Below, piece after piece: positions 26,694 through 35,800 of a DNA stretch of 64,000 nucleotides. Position 1 is the first letter of the stretch. Every line of letters starts with the position of its first letter. Source of the DNA: Parvularculaceae bacterium. Its GTDB lineage: Bacteria; Pseudomonadota; Alphaproteobacteria; Caulobacterales; Parvularculaceae. The notes beneath the pieces are model-generated. The model saw only the letters and a program-made list of their open reading frames with translations. It was not told the origin of the DNA and did no database searches. The stretch spans positions 57,991 to 121,990 of the forward strand of contig JAJFFW010000082.1 of the NCBI GenBank assembly GCA_021776435.1, in the 5' to 3' direction. A program made the position numbers and the translations under genes.

Positions 26694-26805
26694 TGCCACT
26701 CTCTTCATCGAATCGTTGCAGGGCCCGCATCGTCAACCTGTGACTTAATCACCGCAGGAAGACGCTTTTTCCGCCAAAGCCTGGAAAACATGCTATAGGC
26801 CCGCT

Positions 26806-26817
26806 TTCCATATGGAA
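26806..26817. promoter_or_regulatory. TTCCATATGGAA palindrome in the iscR leader
   Basis: A perfect 12-base palindrome lies just downstream of the predicted iscR -10 region. Half of it (TATGGAAT) recurs as a direct repeat 16 bases away (26811-26818 and 26827-26834). It could be a second operator controlling the SUF operon. I cannot assign a protein to it. Confidence 0.4.
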
Positions 26818-26829
26818 TTTATCTCGTAT

Positions 26830-26862
26830 GGAATATGAAACCCTACTAATTTAGTCAACTAT
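26830..26862 (-). promoter_or_regulatory. Type 1 IscR operator over the iscR-SUF promoter
   Basis: Positions 26838-26862 match the E. coli type 1 IscR motif (ATASYYGACTR-WWW-YAGTCRRSTAT) at 23 of 25 positions; the right half TAGTCAACTAT is perfect. On the minus strand the same bases hold a -35 element TTGACT (26858-26853), 17 bases before TATTCC (26835-26830). Cluster-bound IscR would therefore cover the promoter of its own operon. The 26863-26977 remainder must hold the promoter of the divergent hydrolase gene. Confidence 0.75.
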
Positions 26863-26977
26863 GCGGATATCGCAAATCATTCAAATTGTTTAAGAAAAAT
26901 TCCAATCACGAACTTCACCACAGTTGGAATATCGGATATAGCGGTCCCATAAAACCCCGAATAGGATTGGATAAAGC

Positions 26978-27646
26978 ATGCCGGAAGTGATTTTCACCGG
27001 GCCGGAAGGCCGCCTGGAGGGTCGTTATCATAAGGGCAAAGAACCTGGCGCGCCCGTTGCACTGGTTTTACACCCCCACCCGCTCTTTGGGGGCTCGATG
27101 AACAACCGGGCGACTTATGAGCTCTACCAGCTGTTTGTGAGAAAAGGATTTTCGGTTTTAAGGTTCAATTTCCGCGGAGTCGGTCGAAGTCAGGGCGAAT
27201 ATGAACAGGGGCAAGGCGAACTCGCCGACGCCGCAACAGCGCTCGATTATCTCCAACAAATGCACCCGAGCTCACCTTTCTCATGGGTTGCAGGCGTTTC
27301 ATTCGGCTCCTGGATCGCTATGCAACTCTTGATGAGGCGACCGGAGATCGTTGGGTTTATCGCTGGCGGAACCCCTGCCAATCTCTATGATTTTACATTC
27401 CTTGCCCCATGCCCCTCTTCAGGGGTGATCCTCCATGGTGAGGCCGATAAAATCTGCGCGCCTGAAGAAACAAAGCTGATGGCGGAACGAACGCGCACTC
27501 AAAAAGGTAGAAAAATCGCTTTTCAAGTCGTCCCTGAGGCCGACCATTTCTTTGAAACAAGAATGGATGAATTCGTTGAAGCAGCAGAGACATATCTCGA
27601 CGCACGCTTGGACTACCCAAAACCTGAAGGTCCATATCTTGAGTAA
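26978..27646 (+). CDS. Alpha/beta hydrolase
   Basis: A 222-residue serine hydrolase of the dienelactone-hydrolase-like/COG2945 group. The first strand region ends LHPHPLFGGSMNNR, the nucleophile elbow is GVSFGS, and the catalytic His is in EADHFFETR. The substrate is unknown. It is divergent from iscR with about 285 bases between; I recall a hydrolase in this position next to SUF in other alphaproteobacteria. It stands alone as a transcription unit. Confidence 0.85.
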   Translation: MPEVIFTGPEGRLEGRYHKGKEPGAPVALVLHPHPLFGGSMNNRATYELYQLFVRKGFSVLRFNFRGVGRSQGEYEQGQGELADAATALDYLQQMHPSSPFSWVAGVSFGSWIAMQLLMRRPEIVGFIAGGTPANLYDFTFLAPCPSSGVILHGEADKICAPEETKLMAERTRTQKGRKIAFQVVPEADHFFETRMDEFVEAAETYLDARLDYPKPEGPYLE

Positions 27647-27887
27647 GAGCTTAGCCGCTCGCAGATAAGGCAGGCCGTTCAACACGAAAACAGTTGCACA
27701 CTTTTCGCTCGGCGCACCAAAAAATGCCAACCCCTCAATTACAAGACAATTAACCTTGCAGGCGGTTTTTGACTCTGGGGAAAATTCATATCCAGCGTGG
27801 TGTGAAAATTGGTGAATATTTGAGTCGCAACCCTAGCCGCGTCCCGCGAATAGGGTGCATATTGTCGGTCATTGGTTTCGGGTCACA

Positions 27888-27924
27888 AGATCTTGGCGCC
27901 GCTCGGGAGTGAACGCCAAGATCT
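27888..27924. promoter_or_regulatory. 11-base inverted repeat before divL
   Basis: AGATCTTGGCG (27888-27898) and CGCCAAGATCT (27914-27924) form perfect arms around a 15-base loop, ending 24 bases before the start of the kinase gene. There is no T run, so it is not a terminator. It is either a protein-binding site or a leader stem-loop. The rest of 27647-27948 shows nothing recognisable. Confidence 0.5.
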
Positions 27925-27948
27925 CGTGAGCGTGTGTGGGAAAGATGA

Positions 27949-30669
27949 ATGAAGCGACATTGTGCAGCTTGTCACATTCTGAGTGGAATCGCCGGAGGTC
28001 TCATTGTGAGCCCGGCAGCCGCTCAAGATGTGTCATGGCGTGCGCTGAGTGTGAACCTTGACCCAATGCTCATCGGCGCGGCAGGCGCCATCGGCCTAGC
28101 CGTCGCAGCAATCGCGTGGGCGATGCGGGTCTCTGCGGCGTCGAAAACCCTCTCGGTTACCTGGTCTCACCGGCTCGCTGAAATGGAAGCTCGGCTTGAA
28201 AAAGCTGACGCGGTTTTGTCCGCCCATCCAGGGCTTGTGTTGGTATGGGAAGAAGACAATGACTCCGCCGATGAGGGCTGGGGTTCACCCAAAATTCTTG
28301 GCGGCCCTGCGGCGCTTGCTTCACTGCTTTCCCTCTCCAACAGCACAGACGCACTACGCTCATCACCTGTCAATCAGCTGTTAGACACTCTAGGGGATTC
28401 ACCTCTCGAGGACGATGGACCGCGTGAAGACGTCAAAAGATTACGTGACAAGGTCGGAGAACTTCGCACGCACGGTATCGCTTTTTCGGGATCAGTGGTC
28501 ACGTCCGAAGGACGTGCAATCGAAGCGGATGGGCGAGTCGCAGGCGGGCAAGTCGCTCTCTGGCTCACTGACCCCGCCGTGCGCATGGCTGAAGATGGTG
28601 GCATCATGGGCAAGGTTCGCGAGAGCGCGACAGACCTTCATGGCGCCCTCAAACTTCTTGAAAGATCGCCCATTCCGGCTTGGCGCCGCGGCCCAGAGTT
28701 CAATCTATTATGGGTCAACAAGGCTTATGCGGACGCAGTCGAAGCGCCGACCCCGAGCGTTGTAATAAAAAACCAGATCGAACTTGACGCCAGCGTCCGG
28801 AAAATTGCTCAGAAAGCCACCACCGAACGCCGACCTGTAGAAGGACGGGTTATCGTCAATATCCATGGTGAACGCCGCGTAATGCGTGTCGCCGAGATTC
28901 CAATGCATGCTGCGGGGGAAGCGGCGCTGGGCGGCGTTGCAATCGACATAACTGACCTTGATAAAGCACGTGCAGATCTGCGCGAATATACGGAGTCTAA
29001 TCGCCGCACACTCGACCAGATCCCATCTGCCGTTGCGCTCTTTGGGGGCAATCAAAATCTCATTTATTACAATAATGCTTTTCAAACCCTTTGGGGTTTC
29101 GATGATGCAGATTTAAACGGCAATCCGTCGCATGGCGAAATCCTGGATAAACTCGGTTATCTTGGAAGATTGCCCGAACGCGCCAATTACGACGCCTGGA
29201 AAACTGAGCAGCTTGCTCTTTATACAGAAGGTCTCTCGGAGCCTGGGTCTGAACGAGATGGCAAAGCGCCAGATGAAACCTGGAATTTACCTGACGGGCG
29301 TACGCTGAAGATATCACGCCAGCGCCACCCGTTCGGCGGTGTTCTTGTCATCTTCGAGGATATTACTGAAAAATTATACCTGGAAACACGTTACAATACC
29401 CAGATAAGCGTTCAGCGTGCAACGCTCGACAATCTCTCGGAAGGGGTCGCGGTCTTCGCCGCCGATGGTTCCCTGCGCCTTTACAATACAGCATTCAAGA
29501 ATCTCTGGCGTCTTGATCGGGACCTACTCGCAGACCACCCACATATCGACAAGATTGCGGGCGCACTTGGGCAACGTCTAAAAGACGGTGGGGACCAACT
29601 CGCAGATATAAAAATACGCGTCACATCAATGTCGCCTGAAGGACGTGCACCCATCAAAGGCGGTGAACTAGCCCTGCGGATTGGTCACACATTTTCGTTT
29701 GGCACCGAACCGTTGCCCGACGGCGCAACGCTCTTATATTTCCTTGATGTCACGGACTCGCGCGAACGCGAAATAGAACTCAAGGAACGTAACGCCATCC
29801 TCGAAGATGCAGACAGATTGAAGTCAAAATTCGTCGGTCACGTCTCCTATCAATTGCGCACGCCATTAGCGACGGTTATCGGGTTTTCCGAGATGCTCGA
29901 CGGGCAAATGTTCGGAGTGCTGAACGAACGCCAAAAGGACTACATCGCTGACATCCTTTCCGCCTCTTATCATCTGCGCGACCTCATAGACGATGTGATC
30001 GACCTCGCCGCCATCGACGCGGGTAAGATGACGCTCGATGATACCGATGTTGATGTTCGCGACCTTCTCGAAAACGCAACCACTCACGCCGCTCTCAAGG
30101 CTGAGGATACGCAAGTCGCAATTCGATTTGATTGCGCGAAGGATATTGGCGTTATCCGCGCCGACGAGCGTCGCCTGAAACAAGTGCTTTTTAATCTGCT
30201 CTCGAATGCGTTCGCGTATACTGGATCCGGCGGTGAAGTCGTTTTGGGTGCAGATCGCAAAGCGGATATGGTCCGAATATGGGTCTTGGACACAGGGCGC
30301 GGCGTCTCAGCCGAAGATCAGGCCAAAGCATTTGACCCGTTCGAAAGCCGCGGGCCCAGCGCAGGCGCGGGCCTTGGCCTGTCCCTCGTCGAACGATTCA
30401 TAAAACTCCATGGGGGTTGGGTGAGACTGGACTCAAAACCGGGCGAAGGCACGCGTGTTACGTGTTACCTGCCGGTACGGCGGCGCCCCGCTGAAGAGAA
30501 AAACGATCACTCAACCGCGTCCTTACCCCCTTTCATGACGCCTGATGACCCACCGTCGCCTCACCAGGCCGATGCTTCAACAGAGAAGCCGAAAGCACCC
30601 CAGAAAAAACGCACCACACGTAAACGCGCCACGACTCGACGGAACTCAACAGCAAACGCCGCAGAATAA
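27949..30669 (+). CDS. divL: DivL-like PAS/atypical histidine kinase (Tyr at phospho-acceptor site)
   Basis: A 906-residue protein: a possible signal peptide or first anchor (residues 1-25), a membrane segment near 40-60, PAS-like domains near 340-460 and 480-600, a HisKA helix pair near 615-690 and an HATPase domain (NLLSNAFAYT, VLDTGRGVS, GAGLGLSLVERF). The H-box reads VSYQLRTPL, so Tyr634 replaces the usual His. This substitution is the hallmark of DivL, the pseudokinase that controls CckA and hence CtrA in the alphaproteobacterial cell cycle. The C-terminal 60 residues are basic (KKRTTRKRATTRR). The start follows a large inverted repeat. It could be another atypical kinase, but the Tyr plus PAS architecture argues for DivL. 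Confidence 0.78.
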   Translation: MKRHCAACHILSGIAGGLIVSPAAAQDVSWRALSVNLDPMLIGAAGAIGLAVAAIAWAMRVSAASKTLSVTWSHRLAEMEARLEKADAVLSAHPGLVLVWEEDNDSADEGWGSPKILGGPAALASLLSLSNSTDALRSSPVNQLLDTLGDSPLEDDGPREDVKRLRDKVGELRTHGIAFSGSVVTSEGRAIEADGRVAGGQVALWLTDPAVRMAEDGGIMGKVRESATDLHGALKLLERSPIPAWRRGPEFNLLWVNKAYADAVEAPTPSVVIKNQIELDASVRKIAQKATTERRPVEGRVIVNIHGERRVMRVAEIPMHAAGEAALGGVAIDITDLDKARADLREYTESNRRTLDQIPSAVALFGGNQNLIYYNNAFQTLWGFDDADLNGNPSHGEILDKLGYLGRLPERANYDAWKTEQLALYTEGLSEPGSERDGKAPDETWNLPDGRTLKISRQRHPFGGVLVIFEDITEKLYLETRYNTQISVQRATLDNLSEGVAVFAADGSLRLYNTAFKNLWRLDRDLLADHPHIDKIAGALGQRLKDGGDQLADIKIRVTSMSPEGRAPIKGGELALRIGHTFSFGTEPLPDGATLLYFLDVTDSREREIELKERNAILEDADRLKSKFVGHVSYQLRTPLATVIGFSEMLDGQMFGVLNERQKDYIADILSASYHLRDLIDDVIDLAAIDAGKMTLDDTDVDVRDLLENATTHAALKAEDTQVAIRFDCAKDIGVIRADERRLKQVLFNLLSNAFAYTGSGGEVVLGADRKADMVRIWVLDTGRGVSAEDQAKAFDPFESRGPSAGAGLGLSLVERFIKLHGGWVRLDSKPGEGTRVTCYLPVRRRPAEEKNDHSTASLPPFMTPDDPPSPHQADASTEKPKAPQKKRTTRKRATTRRNSTANAAE

Positions 30670-30771
30670 TGCGTTAAAACGCTGACATTTGCTCAGTGAT
30701 TACAGGCAATACAACCCAACATTAAGACCTCGTCATTGTCTCCGCAGCATCCGCTGGTTTATGATGAAGCG

Positions 30772-31464
30772 ATGAACGTTCTTTTCCTCCTCCTTATGAT
30801 GGCGTCAACGCAAAGCCCTGCTGCCCCCTCGGGCGCGGATCAACCGCCAACAGAACGCGACCCTCGATACGATGACTGCATCGCCTTACTGGACGAAGAC
30901 AAAGACATTGGCCGCATCGCGGCGCGCCAATGGTTTGCAGACGGAGGGGGGGCAGCGGCTCTTCATTGTCTCGCCCTGGCGGATCTCGCAGCTGGATATC
31001 CGAAACTTGCTGCTTTGCGCCTTGAGGAACTAGCGAAGCGTCACGATGCAGGCGACCATGCCGTACGCGCCCGCATTCTATCACAATCGGCACAGGCTTG
31101 GCTTGAGGCTGAAGAGACGACCCATGCAGAACAAGCCATTGAAGCCGCATTCGCACAAGCCCCCGAAGCTGTTGAGCTCGAACTGACGGCGGCAAAGGTG
31201 TATGCAGCCAATGAGCGCTGGCAAGCCGTCGTTGACGCTGTAACGCGCGCGGAAAATGCCGGGTTTGCAGAAATTGAAACTTACATTTTACGAGCCAAGG
31301 GATATATGGCGCTCACTAATTTTCACGCCGCCGCTGAAGATGTTGTGCGTGCCCTTAAGATCGACCCTTTCGACATTGACGCCCTCGTGCTTCGCGGTGA
31401 ATTGAAGCAACGCGGCATCGTAATTAACGCGAACTACCGACGAGTCGATGGAGCCGAGAACTAA
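30772..31464 (+). CDS. Exported tetratricopeptide-like protein
   Basis: A 230-residue protein with a hydrophobic N-terminus (MNVLFLLLMMAS) that may direct export, followed by helical pairs with TPR spacing: LADLAAGYPKLAALRLEELAKR, AWLEAEETTHAEQAIEAAFAQAP, AAKVYAANERWQAVVDAVTRAE and AKGYMALTNFHAAAEDVVRALKIDP. It probably binds other proteins in the periplasm. The start at 30772 is chosen for the signal-like N-terminus; the frame is open 12 codons upstream. It follows divL by about 100 bases and may share its transcript. Confidence 0.7.
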   Translation: MNVLFLLLMMASTQSPAAPSGADQPPTERDPRYDDCIALLDEDKDIGRIAARQWFADGGGAAALHCLALADLAAGYPKLAALRLEELAKRHDAGDHAVRARILSQSAQAWLEAEETTHAEQAIEAAFAQAPEAVELELTAAKVYAANERWQAVVDAVTRAENAGFAEIETYILRAKGYMALTNFHAAAEDVVRALKIDPFDIDALVLRGELKQRGIVINANYRRVDGAEN

Positions 31465-31950
31465 AGCTCAATGCGTTAGTCGCGGTTTTAGCACTTTTCA
31501 GCCGTTTACAGTGATCGCCTGAAGTCAGGCGAGAATCGTTGTGCACTTTTTTGCTGCACGGTCTATCTCTTTACTTCACGACATAGTGAAATCGGTTGAG
31601 CAGACACGCGCCTAGTATAGCCTTAATCTTAAGCCCGTATCAGCGAATGAACGCGCCCAATCGACATTTATCTGACGGTTTTGATTGAAACACTCTCGCA
31701 CTCATGTGCGTAGGCGTCTCTTCTGGGGTAATGCGCCAAAGGCGTAGTGAGTAATTCGTCGCTTTATGTGCGGCGAAAAACAATAGGTGTTTCGGACATG
31801 TCCCCCATTCCGAACGCCTGCAGCGCCACTTCGTGCGTTGCAAGTGGGATCGTCGACGTCGCCCGCATCTGTCGGCGGTCCCGCTTTTTTATATATCCGA
31901 TCAATATTCTGGCCTCGCTCGACCAATCGCGCAAATCAGAAGACGTTGCG
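31465..31950. other. Gene-free interval after the TPR gene
   Basis: No open frame here has a convincing start, ribosome site and protein-like composition. A short perfect hairpin, CGCCTGA/TCAGGCG, lies at 31516-31531, and a T run follows about 15 bases later, so weak termination is possible. The interval ends at the CtrA-type box. Nothing else is recognisable. Confidence 0.5.
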
Positions 31951-31965
31951 TTAACGTGGCGTTAA
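31951..31965. promoter_or_regulatory. TTAA-N7-TTAA, CtrA-type binding site
   Basis: TTAACGTGGCGTTAA is an exact match to the TTAA-N7-TTAA core bound by the cell-cycle regulator CtrA in alphaproteobacteria. It lies 51 bases before the start of the membrane-protein gene at 32016, at promoter distance. By eye I found no second perfect copy in the intergenic regions examined. Confidence 0.55.
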
Positions 31966-32015
31966 GACTTACCCATTCCGATGTAAATGTAGCGCTCTTG
32001 ATGAGGCATATTTTG

Positions 32016-32768
32016 ATGAAGCGGGAAACGCTGAAATCACAAACAGTTCATGACCTGCAAGAGCTTGCGCAAAAAGCGACGCACCGCAGGCCGCATCGAC
32101 CAAAAGGTCTTTCACGCGCAGCCCATCTGCATTTAATCGATGTCCTTTCGCGAAGGGGGGGGCCGGGTCTGGCGTTTGTCGGCGGTGTTAGCGTATTTGT
32201 CGCGATAATGGCTGGCAGGATCTACCCTTTACGTACGATAGTTTGGGTGACGACAATGTTTGTGACTCTCGCAATTTGTCGAAAGCTAAGGCGCGAGTTC
32301 CGTTCGGGAGAGAAGAATGCTACGCGGCCATTTAGGTGGCGTGCAAGCTACGCCGCGTCGCTGTGTGTGTTGGGTGCTGCTTTCGGTTCAAGCGCAATTC
32401 TCCTCCTGCCAGAAAACGCACCGAATGGATTGACTCTTGAAGTCATTTCTCTCGTGACCTTCGGCGCTTTGGGAGCCAGCGTTCTCCATGGGGCGCATGC
32501 GCGCAGCGCCATAGCGGTTGGCCTTCCCTCCGCAATTTTCGCTCTCGCGGGCATTTGGCGACTAAACGGTGTGACGCTCTCTCTTTTTGGGGGAGCCGCA
32601 ACTTTCGCGGCCGGCGCAATCCTCATCTTTTTCATATGGCGGGCGAATTCGAAAACCGCCAACTCGCGTTTCCCTCGGATGGGTTTACAGCGTCAAGAAT
32701 TCGACTCCGAACCGTATTTTACGCCCTCGCATATCAGAAACACCGACTCCACAGCCGAAGCATCGTGA
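32016..32768 (+). CDS. Hypothetical multi-pass membrane protein
   Basis: A 250-residue protein with no family I can name. About 50 polar residues with an amphipathic helix (TVHDLQELAQKA) are followed by hydrophobic segments near 53-70, 75-92, 115-132, 140-160, 165-182 and 185-205, so about six membrane helices, and a polar 45-residue tail. The layout resembles the membrane-anchor half of some sensor kinases or GGDEF proteins, but no output domain follows. GAGG lies nine bases before the ATG. A CtrA-type box lies at its promoter position. Confidence 0.6.
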   Translation: MKRETLKSQTVHDLQELAQKATHRRPHRPKGLSRAAHLHLIDVLSRRGGPGLAFVGGVSVFVAIMAGRIYPLRTIVWVTTMFVTLAICRKLRREFRSGEKNATRPFRWRASYAASLCVLGAAFGSSAILLLPENAPNGLTLEVISLVTFGALGASVLHGAHARSAIAVGLPSAIFALAGIWRLNGVTLSLFGGAATFAAGAILIFFIWRANSKTANSRFPRMGLQRQEFDSEPYFTPSHIRNTDSTAEAS

Positions 32769-32884
32769 ACACAATGTCTTGCTTTTAGGGTTTTCCGTTA
32801 CTAGCGACGTTTAATTGTTAGACATGCGCGACGTCTTCACGCTATGACGATTCCGATCAAGCTGAGGAGCTTGGAGGAATCCGA

Positions 32885-35800
32885 ATGGCCGACGGTTTTC
32901 AATCTCACGCAGACGAAGAAGTCCTCAAGCAGGTTCTCAGCCTCGCGAAAGAGGAAAAGATTGGTGACTTTGATCAATCGGGTGAACCAACTGCCGCATT
33001 CGCTAGTTTTGTAGGACAGCTTGTTCGGTTCGCCACCGGAGAGGACCGGATATGGGCTGAGCCTCGCGCTCTTCTGGAGCGCGCCGCCCAAACTTGGAAG
33101 GCATCGAGCACTCGCAAGCCAGGCACGCATATCGTTCGTCTTCGGATAGAAAATGAGAATGACTGGCAATCAGCCCGCCTCGTCCTTGATATCACAACGG
33201 ATGACAGGCCATTTATCGTTGACTCACTTACCGCAGCTCTAACCGAAGCAGGAAAACCAGTTTCCTTTTTCGCGAACGCCGTCATCGATTGTCCGCGCGA
33301 CAGCGAGGGCTTACGCCGCGAACATAACGGCGAAACGGTACGCGAGTCTATGATCCATGCGGAAATGGATCCCCCGGTTGATAACAAAGAAATTGAGGCG
33401 CTCGAAGCGGAAATCCTCAAGACACTCACAGACGTCGCAGCTGCCGTGTCTGATTGGGAACCCATGCGAGCGCGTCTAGGCGCCTGCATCGCCCAGCTCG
33501 AGCGCATCCAGTCCCCAGACATTGAGCGCGATGACCAACGCGAAGCCGTCGAATTCCTTAAATGGCTGTGGGACAACCGTTTCGCTTTTCTGGGCGTACG
33601 TCGATATCGATATATCAAATCGGGCGACACAACCAGTTTCGAACATGATCCCGAAGGTGACCTCGGCATTTTGAAAGGCAGCGACCAGCGAATATTACTG
33701 GCGGCCACCATGGAGGGCGACAATATCGCCCCCGCCGTCGAGGACTTCCTGAATTCAGGTGAGCCAATATTAATCGCCAAAGCGAATGCGAAGTCATACG
33801 TTCATCGCCGCGTGTACATGGATTATATTGGGGTGAAATCCTATTCGGTCGATGGGAAGGTTATCGGCGAAGAACGTTTCATCGGGCTCTTCACAGCCGA
33901 CGCCTATAACCGGCCCGCATCGGACATTCCTCACCTTCGCGCCAGAGTTCGCAAAGTCGTTGAAGGCTCGGCCTTTATGCCTGGCGGCCACAACGAAAAA
34001 GCACTGATCAATATCCTTGAAACCTTCCCGCGAGACGAGATCTTCTCGGTCGATATCGAAACGCTTAGGGAAACCTGTCTAGGTGTTCTCAGGCTCTACA
34101 AACGTCCACGTGTTAAGCTTTTCCTGCGGCGCGACCGGTTCGACCGATTTATTTCGGCGCTCGTCTATATTCCACGTGACCGCTTTAATTCTGACCTGCG
34201 AGAAGCGATCGGCAATCTACTGGCGTCAACATTCCAAGGACGCGTTGTCGAATTCCAACCTTTCTTTGGCGATGCAGCACTCGTTCGCGTGCATTTCATT
34301 ATAGGTATCAATGCCGGTGCGCCCGAGGGCCCCGGGATTATCGATCTTACACGTTCGATTCGCAAGATATGCAGACGCTGGAGCGACGATCTTCTCGATG
34401 CGCTCCGGGCAGCCCATGAGGGCGTTGCGCCACATGGCATTTTTGCAAAATACGAAAAAGCCTTCAACGCTGGTTATCGCGAGCACATGTCTGCAGCAGA
34501 CGCAATCGAAGATATTTCTGCTATTGAATCTCTTGAAGACACTGACTTCACTTTGCAGGCATACCGCCGGGCCACTGACCCTGCCCACGTAGTCCGAATT
34601 AAAATTTATCGGAAAGGCGGCCCTCTGAGGCTAACGAACCTCATTCCGACCATTGAGAATATGGGTCTCAGCGTCGTTCAGGAATCCGGTTACGAAGTCC
34701 GCATAACCGAAGCGGGCGCCAAATCGCTCTATTGGATTCATGATTTCTACACAGAAGAGCAGTTTGGCCAAGGCATCCACCTTGAGGCTGTAAAACGCCA
34801 TTTTGAAGAAGCTATGATCGCCATCCTCGAAGGGGAATGTGAAGATGATGGTTTCAATGCGCTGGTTGTAACTGCCGGCCTCAACTATCGAGAAGCCTGG
34901 ATGTTGCGCGCCGCCACCCGTCATCATCTGCAAGCGGGTTTTCCGTTCTCTCAACCTTATATTGAAGAGGCGCTCACCAAGCACCCGGCGATCGCACGCG
35001 ATCTCATCTCCGTATTTCACACCCGGTTCAACCCGTCCGGCCCAAGGGACTCTGCGGTCCGCCAAAAAGAGACCGAAAAAGCTGAAGAGAGAGTCGTTCA
35101 GGCGCTCGAATCTGTGGAGAGTCTTGACGAAGACAGGATTATTCGTCGTTTCCTCAATCTCTTTTCTGCGATCACACGGGTGAATTATTACCAGCGTGAC
35201 GAGGCGGGGGACACAAAGCCTTATATCTCATTCAAGATTGACAGCGCCAAACTTGACGAACTGCCAAAACCCAAGCCCTACCGGGAGATCTTCGTTTGCG
35301 GTCCGCGCGTCGACGGGGTGCATCTTCGTTTCGGTCCGATCGCGCGTGGAGGATTACGCTGGTCGGACAGGCGCGAAGATTATCGAACGGAAGTGTTGGG
35401 GCTGGTTAAGGCGCAACGCGTCAAGAACGCCGTCATTGTGCCGAATGGCGCCAAAGGGTGCTTTTATCCAAAACAGTTACCTGCTGGCGGAGACCGTAAT
35501 GCCGTGTACGAAGAGGGACGAGAAGCCTACAAGGTCTTCATCAGAGGGCTCTTGGATCTCACTGACAATATTATCGCCAGCAATGTAACGCCCCCCCCAA
35601 ATGTTGTCGTGTGGGATGAGCAGGATCCGTACCTCGTTGTTGCAGCCGACAAGGGGACTGCACAGTTCTCGGATACAGCGAACGCAATTTCGGTCGACTA
35701 TAATTTTTGGTTAGGCGACGCATTCGCCTCGGGCGGATCTGTTGGCTACGATCACAAAGCTATGGCGATCACAGCGCGCGGAGCATGGGAAGCCGTTAAA

